A stretch of DNA of 23,189 nt from Gordonia sp. UBA5067 (GCF_002414845.1 NZ_DIAX01000065.1:1-23189), one strand, 5' to 3'; positions 1 through 8,591 are shown, counted from the stretch's first letter. Numbers and translations are program-made. The notes: a model not told the origin generated them from the letters alone.

Positions 1-1668
1 CAGGGCATCACCATCGACGTCGCTTACCGCTACTTCTCCACCCCGCGCCGAAAGTTCATCATCGCCGACACCCCGGGGCATGTGCAGTACACCCGCAACA
101 TGGTGACCGGCGCGTCGACGGCCGACCTCGCGATCATCCTGATTGACGCCCGTAAAGGTGTCTTGGAACAGACCCGTCGGCATGCGTTCCTGTCGTCCCT
201 ATTGGGTATTCCACACCTGACGGTGTGCATCAACAAGATGGACCTCGTCGACTGGTCGCAGGAACGGTTCGAAGAGATCCGCGACGACTTTGTCGAATTC
301 GCCGCCAAACTCAACGTCGCCGACCTGGCGTTCATCCCGATTTCGGCGCTCGCCGGTGACAACGTCGTCGACGAATCGTCGAATATGCCGTGGTACACCG
401 GGCGCGCGCTGCTCGACCACCTCGAAGAGGTGTACATCGCCAGCGACCGCAATCTGATCGACGCGCGGCTGCCGGTGCAATACGTGGTGCGGCCGCAGGA
501 CGTCGCGGGTTCGGATCATCGTGCCTACGCGGGAACGGTTGCGGGCGGGCGGTTTTCGACCGGTGACGAGGTAGTCGTCCTACCCGGCGGCTTCACCTCC
601 ACCATTACCAACCTGTGGGCGCCCGGCGGACGCAAGGTCGACGAGGCGTTTGCGGGAATGGCGGTCACCGCCGAACTGGCCGATGAGATCGACATCGTGC
701 GCGGTGACATGCTCGCCCGACCCAACAACCGGCCGCATGTCGGACGAGATATCGACGCGCTGGTGTGTTGGTTCGCCGAGGACTCCGAGCTGGCCCCGGT
801 CGATCGGAGTGGGGGGCCGCTTGGTGGCAAGCGCTACGTCCTACAGGCCGCGACATCGTCGACCCGCGCAGAAGTTTCGGCGCTGAACTACCGCCTCGAC
901 GTCAATACGCTGCATCGCGACGAGTCCGCAGATCGCTTGTCGCTCAATGATATCGGCCGCGTGTGGCTGCACCTGCGCGATCCGCTGATGTTCGACGCCT
1001 ATGCGCGCAACCGCGAGACGGGCAGCTTCATCCTCGTCGACGAGGCCACTAATCGGACCGTCGCCGCGGGCATGATCAACGGACCGCATACCCAGAACAC
1101 CAACATCGTGTGGCAGACGACGAAAGTCGGTCGCGAACAGCGTGCCAACCTCGGCGCCACGTTATGGATGACGGGTCTCTCCGGTTCGGGCAAGTCCACC
1201 TTGGCCATTGAACTCGAGCGCCGACTCGTCGCGGCCGGGCGACCCGCCTACATTCTCGACGGCGACAATTTGCGCCACGGCCTCAACGCCGACCTAGGCT
1301 TCTCCGACTCCGATCGCCATGAGAATCTGCGTCGCACCGCGCAGGTGGCCGCATTGTTCGCCGACTCGGGGACGGTCGTGATCGTCTCGATGATCAGCCC
1401 GTTCGCGGCCGACCGGCTCGCGGCCCGCGAGATCCACCAAGAGCAGGCGCTGGAGTTCCACGAGATCTTCGTCGACACCCCGATCGAGGATTGCGAACTG
1501 CGCGACCCGAAGGGTCTCTACGCGAAGGCGCGGGCTGGCGAGATTGCCGACTTCACCGGGATCAGCTCGCCATATGAGCGGCCTGCTGCCGCCGATGTCG
1601 TCGTCACCCCGAGGGACGGTGCGGCCAGTGATGTCGCCGAGTCCATCCTGCGCGATTTGGGGCTGTGA
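1..1668 (+). CDS. cysNC: Bifunctional sulfate adenylyltransferase subunit 1 / adenylylsulfate kinase (5' partial)
   Basis: Sulfate activation enzyme: the CysN part is the GTPase subunit that works with CysD to make APS from sulfate and ATP; the fused CysC part phosphorylates APS to PAPS. The reading frame is open from base 1, so the start, the G1 P-loop and probably cysD lie upstream of the window; 555 residues are visible. The first bases encode the switch I segment [13 protein letters not shown], followed by the G3 motif DTPGH (bases 67-81) and the G4 motif NKMD (232-243). The elongation-factor-like beta-barrel domains follow. The APS kinase domain starts near base 1160, with P-loop GLSGSGKST at 1174-1200, then DGDNLRHGL and the late segment [11 protein letters not shown]. 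Both domains look intact. cysQ follows 21 bases later, probably in the same transcript. Family assignment is very secure; only the N-terminus is missing. Confidence 0.96.
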   Translation, partial: QGITIDVAYRYFSTPRRKFIIADTPGHVQYTRNMVTGASTADLAIILIDARKGVLEQTRRHAFLSSLLGIPHLTVCINKMDLVDWSQERFEEIRDDFVEFAAKLNVADLAFIPISALAGDNVVDESSNMPWYTGRALLDHLEEVYIASDRNLIDARLPVQYVVRPQDVAGSDHRAYAGTVAGGRFSTGDEVVVLPGGFTSTITNLWAPGGRKVDEAFAGMAVTAELADEIDIVRGDMLARPNNRPHVGRDIDALVCWFAEDSELAPVDRSGGPLGGKRYVLQAATSSTRAEVSALNYRLDVNTLHRDESADRLSLNDIGRVWLHLRDPLMFDAYARNRETGSFILVDEATNRTVAAGMINGPHTQNTNIVWQTTKVGREQRANLGATLWMTGLSGSGKSTLAIELERRLVAAGRPAYILDGDNLRHGLNADLGFSDSDRHENLRRTAQVAALFADSGTVVIVSMISPFAADRLAAREIHQEQALEFHEIFVDTPIEDCELRDPKGLYAKARAGEIADFTGISSPYERPAAADVVVTPRDGAASDVAESILRDLGL

Positions 1669-1689
1669 AGAAAAGAAGGTGTCTGCGAC

Positions 1690-2481
1690 ATGGCTGCATC
1701 TGCAGAATTGACTGCTGAGCTTTCCGACGTCGAGTTGTCCGCTGCCCTCGCGACGGCGGCGGGAGAATTGTTGAACACCGTGCGTGCCGAGTCAGGGCTG
1801 TCCGGCCGCGACCTCGGTGACGCCGGCGATCGGCAGTCCGACGACTTCCTTCAGGAACGGCTCGCCGGGCTGCGCCCCGGCGACGCCGTGCTGTCGGAGG
1901 AATCCGCCGATGACCTTGCCCGGCTTGAGGCGTCTCGGGTGTGGATCGTCGACCCGGTCGACGGGACCCGCGAGTATGGGAAGTCGGGCCGGCGCGACTG
2001 GGCAGTGCATGTCGCACTGTGGGAGCGTGGCGAGGACGGTGCCGGTTCGCTGGTTGCCGGTGCGGTTGCGCTGCCGGCGTTGGGCGTCACCTATGCGTCG
2101 GATCCGACGCCGATCGCGCCGGCGGTGGGATTGGCTCCGCCGCGCACCGGCCGTCGCCGGGTGGTGGTGAGCGGGTCCCGGCCACCGGTGTTCGCCGACA
2201 CTGTTGCCGCTGCGCTCGACGCCGAGCTGGTGTCCGTCGGATCAGCCGGCGCGAAGGCGATGGCCGTTGTTCGCGGAGAGGCCGACGCTTATGTTCACGC
2301 TGGTGGTCAATACGAGTGGGATTCGGCCGCGCCCGTCGTCGTCGCCCGGGCGAAGGGGCTGTGGTGCAGCAGGATCGATGGTTCGCCGCTGATCTACAAC
2401 CAGCGCGACACCTACCTGCCGGACCTAATCGTGTGCAGGACGGAGCTGGCCCAGTCGATCCTCGGGGCGATCCGCGCCTGA
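1690..2481 (+). CDS. cysQ: 3'(2'),5'-bisphosphate nucleotidase, CysQ family
   Basis: Predicted Mg2+-dependent phosphatase of the inositol-monophosphatase superfamily that removes the 3'-phosphate of PAP, the by-product of PAPS use. The 263-residue length fits the family. The metal-binding motifs are present: LSEES around residues 68-72, WIVDPVDGTRE at 85-95 (metal-binding Asp88 and Asp91) and the C-terminal EWDSAAP at 209-215. The ATG at 1690 is preceded by AGAAGG (1674-1679). It lies 21 bases after cysNC, so it is likely co-transcribed, which supports the PAP role over a generic inositol phosphatase. Activity on fructose-1,6-bisphosphate or inositol phosphates, reported for mycobacterial CysQ-like enzymes, cannot be excluded. 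Confidence 0.9.
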   Translation: MAASAELTAELSDVELSAALATAAGELLNTVRAESGLSGRDLGDAGDRQSDDFLQERLAGLRPGDAVLSEESADDLARLEASRVWIVDPVDGTREYGKSGRRDWAVHVALWERGEDGAGSLVAGAVALPALGVTYASDPTPIAPAVGLAPPRTGRRRVVVSGSRPPVFADTVAAALDAELVSVGSAGAKAMAVVRGEADAYVHAGGQYEWDSAAPVVVARAKGLWCSRIDGSPLIYNQRDTYLPDLIVCRTELAQSILGAIRA

Positions 2482-2576
2482 ATCCTCCCGGGTTTCGCCG
2501 ATCCCGCGTCGATCGAGGTGGGTTGGGTGAGACGGGGCGGGAACGAGCGCCAACAAGCGGGTTTGGTGGGCTCGCC

Positions 2577-2592
2577 TAGAATTGACCATGTG
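2577..2592 (+). promoter_or_regulatory. Putative -10 box and leaderless start of purL
   Basis: TAGAAT at 2577-2582 is followed after 7 bases by the GTG codon at 2590. No Shine-Dalgarno sequence lies between them. Transcription starting about 7 bases after the -10 box would place the first nucleotide at or next to the start codon, which suggests a leaderless mRNA. No clear -35 element is visible. The transcription start is inferred. Confidence 0.6.
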
Positions 2593-4893
2593 ACTTCCCA
2601 CCTCGACACCGTGTCGAATGCTCAGCAGACCCCCGACCAGCCCCAGCCGTTCAAGGAGTTGGGTCTGAAGGATGACGAGTACGCGCGGATCCGCGAGATC
2701 CTAGGACGCCGGCCCACCGATGCCGAGTTGGCGATGTATTCGGTGATGTGGTCGGAGCACTGCAGCTACAAGTCATCCAAGGTGCACCTGCGCTACTTCG
2801 GCGAGACCACCACCGACGAGATGCGCTCGAAGATGCTCGCCGGCATCGGCGAGAACGCCGGCGTCGTCGACATCGGTGATGGCTGGGCGGTGACCTTCAA
2901 GGTCGAGTCGCACAACCATCCGTCGTACGTCGAGCCGTATCAGGGCGCGGCCACCGGCGTCGGCGGCATCGTCCGCGACATTATGGCGATGGGCGCCCGC
3001 CCGATCGCGGTGATGGACCAGTTGCGCTTCGGCGCCGCCGATGCCCCCGACACGCGCCGCGTCGTCGACGGGGTGGTGCGCGGCATTGGCGGCTATGGCA
3101 ACTCGTTGGGGCTGCCCAACATCGGCGGCGAGACCGTTTTCGACGCCAGCTATGCCGGCAACCCCCTGGTCAACGCGCTGTGTGCGGGGGTGCTCCGCGT
3201 TGAGGACCTGAAGCTGGCCTTCGCCTCGGGCGCCGGCAACCAAATCATTCTGTTCGGCGCGCGCACCGGCCTCGACGGCATCGGCGGCGTGTCCGTCTTG
3301 GCGTCGGAGACCTTCGACGATGCGGGGGAGGACCGCCCGAGCCGCAAGAAGCTGCCGGCGGTGCAGGTGGGCGACCCGTTCACCGAGAAGGTGCTCATCG
3401 AGTGCTGCCTGGATCTCTATCGCGAGGACCTCGTCGTCGGCATTCAAGACCTGGGTGGGGCGGGACTGTCTTGTGCCACTTCGGAGTTGGCCGCTGCCGG
3501 CGACGGCGGGATGCATATCAACCTCGAGCAGGTGCCGATGCGCGCCGAGGGGATGACACCGGCCGAGGTGCTCTCCAGCGAGTCACAGGAGCGCATGTGC
3601 GCCGTTGTCACCCCCGAGAACGTCGACAAGTTCATGGCGGTCTGCCAGCGGTGGGATGTGCTGGCCACCGTGATTGGCGAAGTCACCGACGGTGAGCGCC
3701 TGGTCATCGACTGGCACGGTGAAACCGTCCTCGACGTGCCGCCGCGCACCGTCGCCCACCACGGCCCAGTTTACGAACGCCCGCTGGCGCGTCCGGCGTG
3801 GCAGGACGCCGTCGTCGCCGACACCAGCGGCTCGCTGCCGCGTCCGGCGACGCCCGAGGAACTGCGGGACACGACGCTGGCGATGATCGCCTCGCCGGCA
3901 CTGTGCAGCCGTGCCTTCCTCACCGAGCAGTACGACCGCTACGTCCGCGGCAACACCGTGCTGGCCGAGCACGCCGATTCCGGCATGATTCGTATCGACG
4001 AAGAGACGGGCCGCGGCATCGCCCTGGCCACCGACGCGTCGGGCCGCTACACCTACCTCGACCCGTATCGCGGCGCACAGTTGGCGCTGGCCGAGGCATA
4101 CCGCAACGTCATCGTCTCCGGTGCGACGCCGGTGGCCGTGACCAACTGTCTGAACTTCGGCTCACCTGAGGATCCGGCGGTGATGTGGCAGTTCAGCGAG
4201 GCTGTGCGTGGACTGGCCGACGGATGCGTGCAACTGGGCATCCCGGTCACCGGTGGCAATGTCAGCTTCTACAACCAGACCGGGGCGACGCCAATCCTCC
4301 CCACCCCGGTCGTTGGTGTGCTCGGTGTGATCGACGACGTCGGGCGCCGCATCCCGACCGGGTTCGGGACCGAGCCCGGCGAGACGCTGATCCTGCTCGG
4401 CGAGACGCGAGACGAGTTCGACGGCTCCATCTGGGCTCAGGTGAGCGCCGACCACCTCGGCGGGGTACCGCCCCAGGTCGACCTTGAGGCCGAGCGCCTA
4501 CTCGGCGAGATCCTCGTCGCCGCGTCCCGCGACGGCCTGGTCTCGGCGGCGCACGACCTTTCCGAGGGCGGCCTGATTCAGGCTGTGATCGAGTCGGCGC
4601 TGGCCGGGGAGACCGGTTGCCGGATCATCCTGCCCGAAGGTGCCGATCCGTTCGTCTGGCTGTTCGCCGAGTCTGCCGGCCGAGTCCTCGTCGCGGTGCC
4701 GCGCACCGAGGAGTCCCGGTTCTGCGGGATGCTCGACGCCCGCTCGGTGCCATGGGCGCGGATCGGCGTCGTCGATCAGGGGGCCGACGACGTGAGCGTG
4801 CAGGACCAGTTCTCCCTACCGTTGGCACAGTTGCGCGAGGTGCACGGCGCCACCTTGCCGGCACTGTTCGGTGAGGGCTTGCACGCGGTCTGA
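2590..4893 (+). CDS. purL: Phosphoribosylformylglycinamidine synthase subunit PurL (small type)
   Basis: Fourth step of de novo purine synthesis: converts FGAR, ATP and glutamine-derived ammonia to FGAM. At 767 residues this is the small PurL that needs PurS and PurQ, neither of which is in the window. The motif [12 protein letters not shown] near the N-terminus carries the conserved His57; two AIRS-like halves follow (for example VESHNHPS and GGETVFD in the first, FNGSP-like [11 protein letters not shown] and [10 protein letters not shown] in the second). The frame stays open upstream to an ATG at 2518, but GTG 2590 is preferred: it lies 7 bases after a -10-like TAGAAT, and from there the sequence follows mycobacterial PurL as I remember it. 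A small membrane protein gene follows after 26 bases. Confidence 0.97.
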   Translation: MTSHLDTVSNAQQTPDQPQPFKELGLKDDEYARIREILGRRPTDAELAMYSVMWSEHCSYKSSKVHLRYFGETTTDEMRSKMLAGIGENAGVVDIGDGWAVTFKVESHNHPSYVEPYQGAATGVGGIVRDIMAMGARPIAVMDQLRFGAADAPDTRRVVDGVVRGIGGYGNSLGLPNIGGETVFDASYAGNPLVNALCAGVLRVEDLKLAFASGAGNQIILFGARTGLDGIGGVSVLASETFDDAGEDRPSRKKLPAVQVGDPFTEKVLIECCLDLYREDLVVGIQDLGGAGLSCATSELAAAGDGGMHINLEQVPMRAEGMTPAEVLSSESQERMCAVVTPENVDKFMAVCQRWDVLATVIGEVTDGERLVIDWHGETVLDVPPRTVAHHGPVYERPLARPAWQDAVVADTSGSLPRPATPEELRDTTLAMIASPALCSRAFLTEQYDRYVRGNTVLAEHADSGMIRIDEETGRGIALATDASGRYTYLDPYRGAQLALAEAYRNVIVSGATPVAVTNCLNFGSPEDPAVMWQFSEAVRGLADGCVQLGIPVTGGNVSFYNQTGATPILPTPVVGVLGVIDDVGRRIPTGFGTEPGETLILLGETRDEFDGSIWAQVSADHLGGVPPQVDLEAERLLGEILVAASRDGLVSAAHDLSEGGLIQAVIESALAGETGCRIILPEGADPFVWLFAESAGRVLVAVPRTEESRFCGMLDARSVPWARIGVVDQGADDVSVQDQFSLPLAQLREVHGATLPALFGEGLHAV

Positions 4894-4919
4894 CACTCGC
4901 GCAGTTGTGAAGGAGAGCC

Positions 4920-5348
4920 ATGGCCAACCCCTATGACCCGCAATCGGGCTACCCGGTGCCTTCGAACGGCGTGCCAGATCCGTACGGCGCCCATCAGTCC
5001 GGTGCCTATCCGCCGCCCTATCCGGGTGTGCCGCCCGTCGGCGGCTATGGCGTCCCGCCGGCGAGCAACATGGGCTGGGGGATCGCGGCTTGTGTGGTCG
5101 GCGGGATCTCGACGTTCAGTTGCTGCCTGGGCATCATCGCCCTCGTCTGCGGGGTCGTCGCGCTCGTCAAGGGCAGCTCGGTCGGGTCTGCCTGGGCGGT
5201 TGGTGATTTCGCCGGTGCCCAGCGCAATGCCGATGATGCGAAGAAGTTCGGCATGATCGGCACGATTGTCGGCGGCGTCATGGTCCTCCTCTCGATCATC
5301 ATGTGGATCGCGTACTTCGCGTTCCTGGCGAGTACCGGTGCGACCTGA
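4920..5348 (+). CDS. CD225/dispanin-like membrane protein (first of a tandem pair)
   Basis: Small predicted membrane protein, 142 residues. Residues 1-48 are rich in Pro, Gly and Tyr (start MANPYDP). They are followed by a hydrophobic segment at about 52-83 containing CCLG, a short loop with VGDFAGAQRNADDAKKF, and a second hydrophobic segment at about 111-137. The layout of two transmembrane helices around a GDxxGAxxxxxxAKK loop matches the CD225/dispanin (interferon-induced transmembrane) family, in which the bacterial members have no settled function. The ATG at 4920 has a strong AAGGAG (4910-4915), 26 bases after purL, so read-through from purL is likely. The next gene encodes a paralogue that shares the NPYDP start and the GDFAGAQ loop. 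The molecular role is unknown. Confidence 0.82.
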   Translation: MANPYDPQSGYPVPSNGVPDPYGAHQSGAYPPPYPGVPPVGGYGVPPASNMGWGIAACVVGGISTFSCCLGIIALVCGVVALVKGSSVGSAWAVGDFAGAQRNADDAKKFGMIGTIVGGVMVLLSIIMWIAYFAFLASTGAT

Positions 5349-5362
5349 CGGCGGGACCGGCG

Positions 5363-5400
5363 TTCTAGTACTCTCGCGACATTCTAGTACTCTCGCGACA
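5363..5400 (+). repeat. Perfect 19-bp tandem duplication between the two CD225-like genes
   Basis: TTCTAGTACTCTCGCGACA occurs twice without a gap, at 5363-5381 and 5382-5400. Each copy holds a -10-like TAGTAC and the palindrome AGTACT. It sits 40 bases upstream of the second CD225-like gene. It may be a duplicated promoter or operator; the sequence alone does not decide this. Confidence 0.85.
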
Positions 5401-5440
5401 TTGCGATCGCCCCACTTGACCTGCACACAGGAGCACCACG

Positions 5441-6016
5441 ATGACCAACCCCTATGACCCGAACGCCATTCCCGGCGGCCACCAACCCGGCTACGGCCAG
5501 CCGGACGCCGGTCAGCCCGGCTACGGTCAGCCGGACGCCGGTCAGCCCGGCTACGGTCAGCCGGATCCCGGTCCGGCGCCATATGGTCAGCCCGGCTACG
5601 GTGCGCCCGGTCAGGTGGCGCCCGGCTACGGTCCGCCCCCCGGGTACGGCGCGCCCGGGTATGGCGGTCAGGGCGGCTATCCATTCGCAGTAAAGCCGGA
5701 CAACAACCTGGTGTGGGCGATCATCACCACCATCCTCTGCTGCCTTCCGCTCGGCATTGTCGCCATCGTCAAGTCCACCTCGGTGGACAAGCTATGGGCG
5801 GCCGGCGACTTTGCGGGGGCACAAGCTGCGGCGGATGAGGCGAAGCGGTGGTCGATGTGGGGCATGATCGCCGGCGCGGTCTGGACGATCCTGGTGGTGG
5901 TCGGCACCATCATCCTGTTCGCGGTGGGCATCATCGGAGCCGCATCGACGACGTCGAAGTACACCTACACCCCCAGTTACAGCTATACCCGCACGTACAC
6001 CTATCCCACCTACTGA
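5441..6016 (+). CDS. CD225/dispanin-like membrane protein with Pro/Gly/Tyr repeats (second of the pair)
   Basis: Predicted membrane protein, 191 residues. Residues 1-85 are a low-complexity Pro-Gly-Tyr-Gln domain containing a decapeptide repeat, PGYGQPDAGQ and variants. The CD225 domain follows: a hydrophobic helix at about 89-111 with CCLPLGIVAIV (Cys100, Cys101), the loop LWAAGDFAGAQAAADEAKRW, and a second helix at about 138-167. This is a clearer match to the CD225 consensus than its neighbour. The C-terminus is an unusual Tyr/Thr-rich tail, ending in TYTYPTY. AGGAG at 5429-5433 precedes the ATG. It shares MxNPYDP and GDFAGAQ with the upstream gene, so the two probably arose by tandem duplication. 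The next gene begins 13 bases after its stop. The function is unknown; a role at the membrane or cell envelope is inferred only from topology. Confidence 0.85.
   Translation: MTNPYDPNAIPGGHQPGYGQPDAGQPGYGQPDAGQPGYGQPDPGPAPYGQPGYGAPGQVAPGYGPPPGYGAPGYGGQGGYPFAVKPDNNLVWAIITTILCCLPLGIVAIVKSTSVDKLWAAGDFAGAQAAADEAKRWSMWGMIAGAVWTILVVVGTIILFAVGIIGAASTTSKYTYTPSYSYTRTYTYPTY
5486..5575 (+). repeat. Three 30-bp in-frame repeats within the CD225-like gene
   Basis: Three consecutive 30-base units (5486-5515, 5516-5545, 5546-5575) begin with CCCGGCTACGG and encode PGYGQPDAGQ, PGYGQPDAGQ and PGYGQPDPGP. The first two differ by one silent base; the third diverges near its end. Such near-identical units can change copy number by slippage or recombination without breaking the frame. 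Confidence 0.85.
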
Positions 6017-6029
6017 CTCACCAGTACAA

Positions 6030-6530
6030 ATGGACGAGCCGCTGACCATGGCGCCCGAGTCTGGCGCGGATCTGCGGCGTGCGCCCGACCGGACCGACCG
6101 TCTGATCGCGGTGGCCGAGCGATTCGGCAGGAATCGGCTGATCGGGCCGGTTGCGGTCGTCGTCGGCGTTGCCGCCGTGGGCACGGTGATCTGGTTCGGT
6201 GATCCCACGACGCCCGGCGGTCATCTGCCGACGTGCCCGACGAAGTCGTTGCTGGGCATTGTGTGCCCCGGGTGCGGGACGATGCGCATGGTGGATTCGC
6301 TGATGCATGGCGACTTCAGGGCTGCCGTGCACTACAACGCCGTCGGGCTGGTGGCGCTGTTCCTGTTGGCCTGGTCCTTCGTCGCGTACTGCGTCCGGCT
6401 GTGGTCAGGCCGACGCTGGCGGACGTGGCAGCACTGGCGGTACTCGGCGATGGTCATCCTGGTGGTTGTTGTCGCCTGGTTCGTCATCCGGAACATCCCG
6501 ATTGCGCCGTTCACGGCGCTACGGGTCTAA
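6030..6530 (+). CDS. DUF2752 membrane protein
   Basis: Predicted polytopic membrane protein, 166 residues. A polar N-terminus of about 38 residues is followed by a hydrophobic segment (about 39-56). Then comes the DUF2752 signature: CPTKSLLGIVCPGCGTMRM followed by LMHGDFRAAVHYN. Two more hydrophobic segments lie at about 106-124 and 140-155. The Cys pattern CPTK...CPGCG is the hallmark of this uncharacterised family and could be redox-active or bind metal, but that is inference. The start at 6030 lies 13 bases after the CD225-like gene; an ATG at 6048 is possible, and neither has a strong ribosome site. The close spacing suggests one transcript with the CD225-like pair. Confidence 0.85.
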   Translation: MDEPLTMAPESGADLRRAPDRTDRLIAVAERFGRNRLIGPVAVVVGVAAVGTVIWFGDPTTPGGHLPTCPTKSLLGIVCPGCGTMRMVDSLMHGDFRAAVHYNAVGLVALFLLAWSFVAYCVRLWSGRRWRTWQHWRYSAMVILVVVVAWFVIRNIPIAPFTALRV

Positions 6531-6965
6531 CCGGCGCGACCAGTAGTTTTCTTTCGCCCGAGTCCTCGCAAAATTTCGCCTCCAGGTGCAGAACCTTGGA
6601 CAGTATGACCACCGTTGGTGCTAGGGACGACGAAATTGTGTAGCGGGTCGACGTGGGCAGATAGGACACCTCGCCAGCTCATCCTTGGCGCCGGGGGCGA
6701 TCGTCCGCTTCGCGGAGATCGTTCTGCACGGCTGCGGTCGGCCTCGGCAGGGGCGCGTGGACGGGGACGTCGCCTGGCCGCACCCACGACACAGCGTATT
6801 ACTCTGCGTTCGGTCTACACAGCAAGGCATTGTTCGTTGGTGTGGCCATCATGCCTGGACTCGGGGCCGTGGTCTCGCGACCGCCACCCTGTTCCTGGCG
6901 CGATCGGTCCGACCAAGCGCTGGCTTCTTGCTCCACGGAACTGAAACCTGTTCTAGTCTCGGATC
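6531..6965. other. 435-base stretch without a convincing gene
   Basis: Between the DUF2752 gene and the reductase-like gene I see no supported coding region. Frames open here are Arg/Pro/Ser-rich and look like chance frames. The start (about 6541-6585) is less GC-rich than its surroundings, with TTTTCTTTC and AAAATTTC. A weak TTGGAC (6596-6601) with TGCTAG 17 bases later could be a promoter, but there is no gene to match. A short hydrophobic stretch near 6825-6870 (VGVAIMPGLGAVV) could be a coding relic, with no start and no recognised family. Confidence 0.5.
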
Positions 6966-6968
6966 ATG
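6954..6968 (+). promoter_or_regulatory. Putative -10 box and leaderless start of the reductase-like gene
   Basis: TAGTCT at 6954-6959 is followed after 6 bases by the ATG at 6966, with no ribosome-binding sequence between. This is the geometry expected of a leaderless transcript. No clear -35 box is seen. Confidence 0.55.
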
Positions 6969-8051
6969 ACTCTTCGCGTCGTCGAATGGTCGACCGGCAC
7001 TGTCGGTCGACACGCCATTGTTGGAATTGATGCCCATCCAGACTTGGAGTTGGTGGGCGTTTGGGTTTCTGACCCGGCCAAGGTCGGCAAGGATGCGGGT
7101 CGCCTCGCCGGCCTCGATCGTGATCTCGGCATTATCGCCACCAACGACCGTCAAGCGCTGCTCGATCTGAAGCCCGACGCGATCGTGCACACGGCGATGA
7201 CCGACGACCGCATCTTCGAGGCGATCGCTGACCTCACCGCGTTCGTGCGGGCCGGGATCAACGTCGTGTCGTCGGGCCCGGTGCTGCTGCAGTATCCATT
7301 CGGCGTCGTGCCCGACTCGGTCACCGAGCCGATCGTCGAGGCGGCCAAGGCCGGTGGCGTCAGCCTGCACGTCAACGGCATTGACCCGGGCTTCGCCAAC
7401 GATGTGCTGCCTTTGGCCATGACGAGCCTGTCGCGCCGCATCGACGAGGTGCGCTGCGCCGAGATCGCCGACTATTCGACCTACTACCAGCCGGTCGTCA
7501 ACTCCCAGATCTTCGGCTTCGGCCAGCCGATGGACCAGACCCCGATGCTGCTGAACCCCGGCGTTCTGTCGATGGCCTGGGGTGCGGTGGTCCGCCAGAT
7601 CGCCGCCGGGCTGGGGGTGACGCTCGACGAACCGCTGGTCGAACGGATCGAGCAGGTGGCCGCCGACCGCGACTACGACACCGTCTCAGGCAAAATTCCC
7701 AAAGGGACGCGGGGGGCGCTGCACTTTCAGGTGGTCGGACAGGTCGACGGCGTCGATCGCATCGTGCTCGAGCACTACACCCGCAACCACCCCGACCAGT
7801 GCCCCGACTGGCCCAAGCCGACCACCGGCGACGGCTGCTACCGCATCGACATCACCGGCGATCCGGTACTCAACGTCGAGTTCGGCCACCACGGCGAGCA
7901 CGGCGACCACAATGTCTCCGGCATGGTCGTCACGGCCATGCGTCTGGTGAACGCCGTCCCGGCGGTCGTCGCGGCCGAGCCGGGTTTGGTCACCGCACTC
8001 GATCTGCCGCTGGTCACCGGAGCCGGCCTCGTCTCCGGACAGAATCGCTGA
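6966..8051 (+). CDS. Dihydrodipicolinate reductase-like / NAD(P)H-dependent amine dehydrogenase family protein
   Basis: Predicted soluble oxidoreductase, 361 residues. An N-terminal Rossmann fold is seen in VVEWSTGTVGRHAI (residues 5-18, GxxG nucleotide-binding turn), then DPAKVGKDAG, and a catalytic/dimerisation half from about residue 130 with HVNGIDPGFANDVLPL. The overall pattern resembles actinobacterial proteins annotated as dihydrodipicolinate reductases or as relatives of 2,4-diaminopentanoate dehydrogenase. It is unlikely to be the lysine-pathway DapB, which is about 245-270 residues long. It stands alone with its own promoter and terminator, so context gives no substrate. The family is fairly secure; the substrate is unknown. 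Confidence 0.8.
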   Translation: MTLRVVEWSTGTVGRHAIVGIDAHPDLELVGVWVSDPAKVGKDAGRLAGLDRDLGIIATNDRQALLDLKPDAIVHTAMTDDRIFEAIADLTAFVRAGINVVSSGPVLLQYPFGVVPDSVTEPIVEAAKAGGVSLHVNGIDPGFANDVLPLAMTSLSRRIDEVRCAEIADYSTYYQPVVNSQIFGFGQPMDQTPMLLNPGVLSMAWGAVVRQIAAGLGVTLDEPLVERIEQVAADRDYDTVSGKIPKGTRGALHFQVVGQVDGVDRIVLEHYTRNHPDQCPDWPKPTTGDGCYRIDITGDPVLNVEFGHHGEHGDHNVSGMVVTAMRLVNAVPAVVAAEPGLVTALDLPLVTGAGLVSGQNR

Positions 8052-8066
8052 GATTTCCCCCCTCCT

Positions 8067-8124
8067 GACCTGCCGAGGGAATATTTCCCCCGATGGGTCA
8101 CCCGGGGGTATTTTCTAGCAGGTC
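8067..8124 (+). repeat. Nested inverted repeats between two genes
   Basis: GACCTGC (8067-8073) and its perfect reverse complement GCAGGTC (8118-8124) enclose a second hairpin, CCCCCG (8087-8092) with CGGGGG (8103-8108). The motif TTTCCCCC occurs twice on the left side (8054-8061 and 8084-8091). The inner hairpin looks like a terminator; the outer arms reach to the likely promoter of the downstream gene. Confidence 0.6.
8087..8114 (+). terminator. Likely intrinsic terminator after the reductase-like gene
   Basis: A six-base G/C stem, CCCCCG with CGGGGG, closes a 10-base loop and is followed at once by TATTTT. It lies 35 bases after the stop codon at 8051. Hairpin plus T-tract is the classic intrinsic form. 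Confidence 0.65.
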
Positions 8125-8151
8125 GCAAGTGAGAATTAGGAATTCCAGGCC

Positions 8152-8538
8152 ATGACCGCAGCAGAATCAGCCGCGTGCCGGGCGGCGGTGCTCGCCATCG
8201 GGGACTGGATCGTCGACGAGCAGTCGCCGATGCCGACTCGCGCCGAGATCGCGGCGGCCGTCCGACTGACTGCGCGGACGCTGCCGCAGCTCGCGCCGGG
8301 AGCTTCGGTCGAGGTTCGGGTGCCACCGTTCGTCGCCGTGCAGTGCATCGCAGGGCCAAGCCACACGCGGGGGACGCCACCCAATGTCGTCGAGACCTCT
8401 CCGCGTATCTGGTTGCGTCTGGCGACCGGTGTCCTGACCTTTGATCAGGCCGTCGAAGCGGGGCAAATCGACGCCTCCGGGGCGCGGGCGGCCGACCTTG
8501 CGGACTACCTTCCGATCGTGCGTCTCACCCAACGATGA
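8152..8538 (+). CDS. Sterol carrier family protein (SCP-like, Rv0807 type)
   Basis: Small predicted soluble protein, 128 residues, of the actinobacterial family annotated as sterol carrier family protein. It contains the conserved stretch VPPFVAVQCIAGPSHTRG, then TPPNVVETSPRIWLRLATG and a C-terminal AGQIDASGARAADLADYLP. The family is usually just upstream of purF in mycobacteria (Rv0807 before Rv0808), as here. Lipid binding is inferred from the fold name and I know of no demonstrated role. The ATG at 8152 has a modest AGGAA at 8138-8142. A -10-like TAGCAG (8116-8121) overlaps the outer inverted repeat upstream. Confidence 0.82.
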   Translation: MTAAESAACRAAVLAIGDWIVDEQSPMPTRAEIAAAVRLTARTLPQLAPGASVEVRVPPFVAVQCIAGPSHTRGTPPNVVETSPRIWLRLATGVLTFDQAVEAGQIDASGARAADLADYLPIVRLTQR

Positions 8539-8591
8539 CTCCGCCCTCGGTGCGGGAGCGTGCTAGGCGGCGACTGGTTCCTTCTTCGCGT

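Noticed and set aside
2518..2589. Longer purL start at ATG 2518
   Set aside because: The extra 24 residues do not resemble the family, and a -10-like TAGAAT lies just before GTG 2590, so this stretch is probably untranscribed.
2773..3516. Long open frame on the minus strand opposite purL
   Set aside because: The composition is that of an antisense shadow; purL on the plus strand is certain. The same holds for open frames opposite purF, purM and cyd genes.
6615..6944. Plus-strand open frame of 109 codons between DUF2752 and the reductase-like gene
   Set aside because: Arg/Ser/Pro-rich with no ribosome site, no family and no hydrophobic or domain pattern.
7000..8051. Lysine-pathway dapB
   Set aside because: The protein is about 100 residues too long and lacks the usual DapB layout; it fits the dehydrogenase family with unknown substrate.
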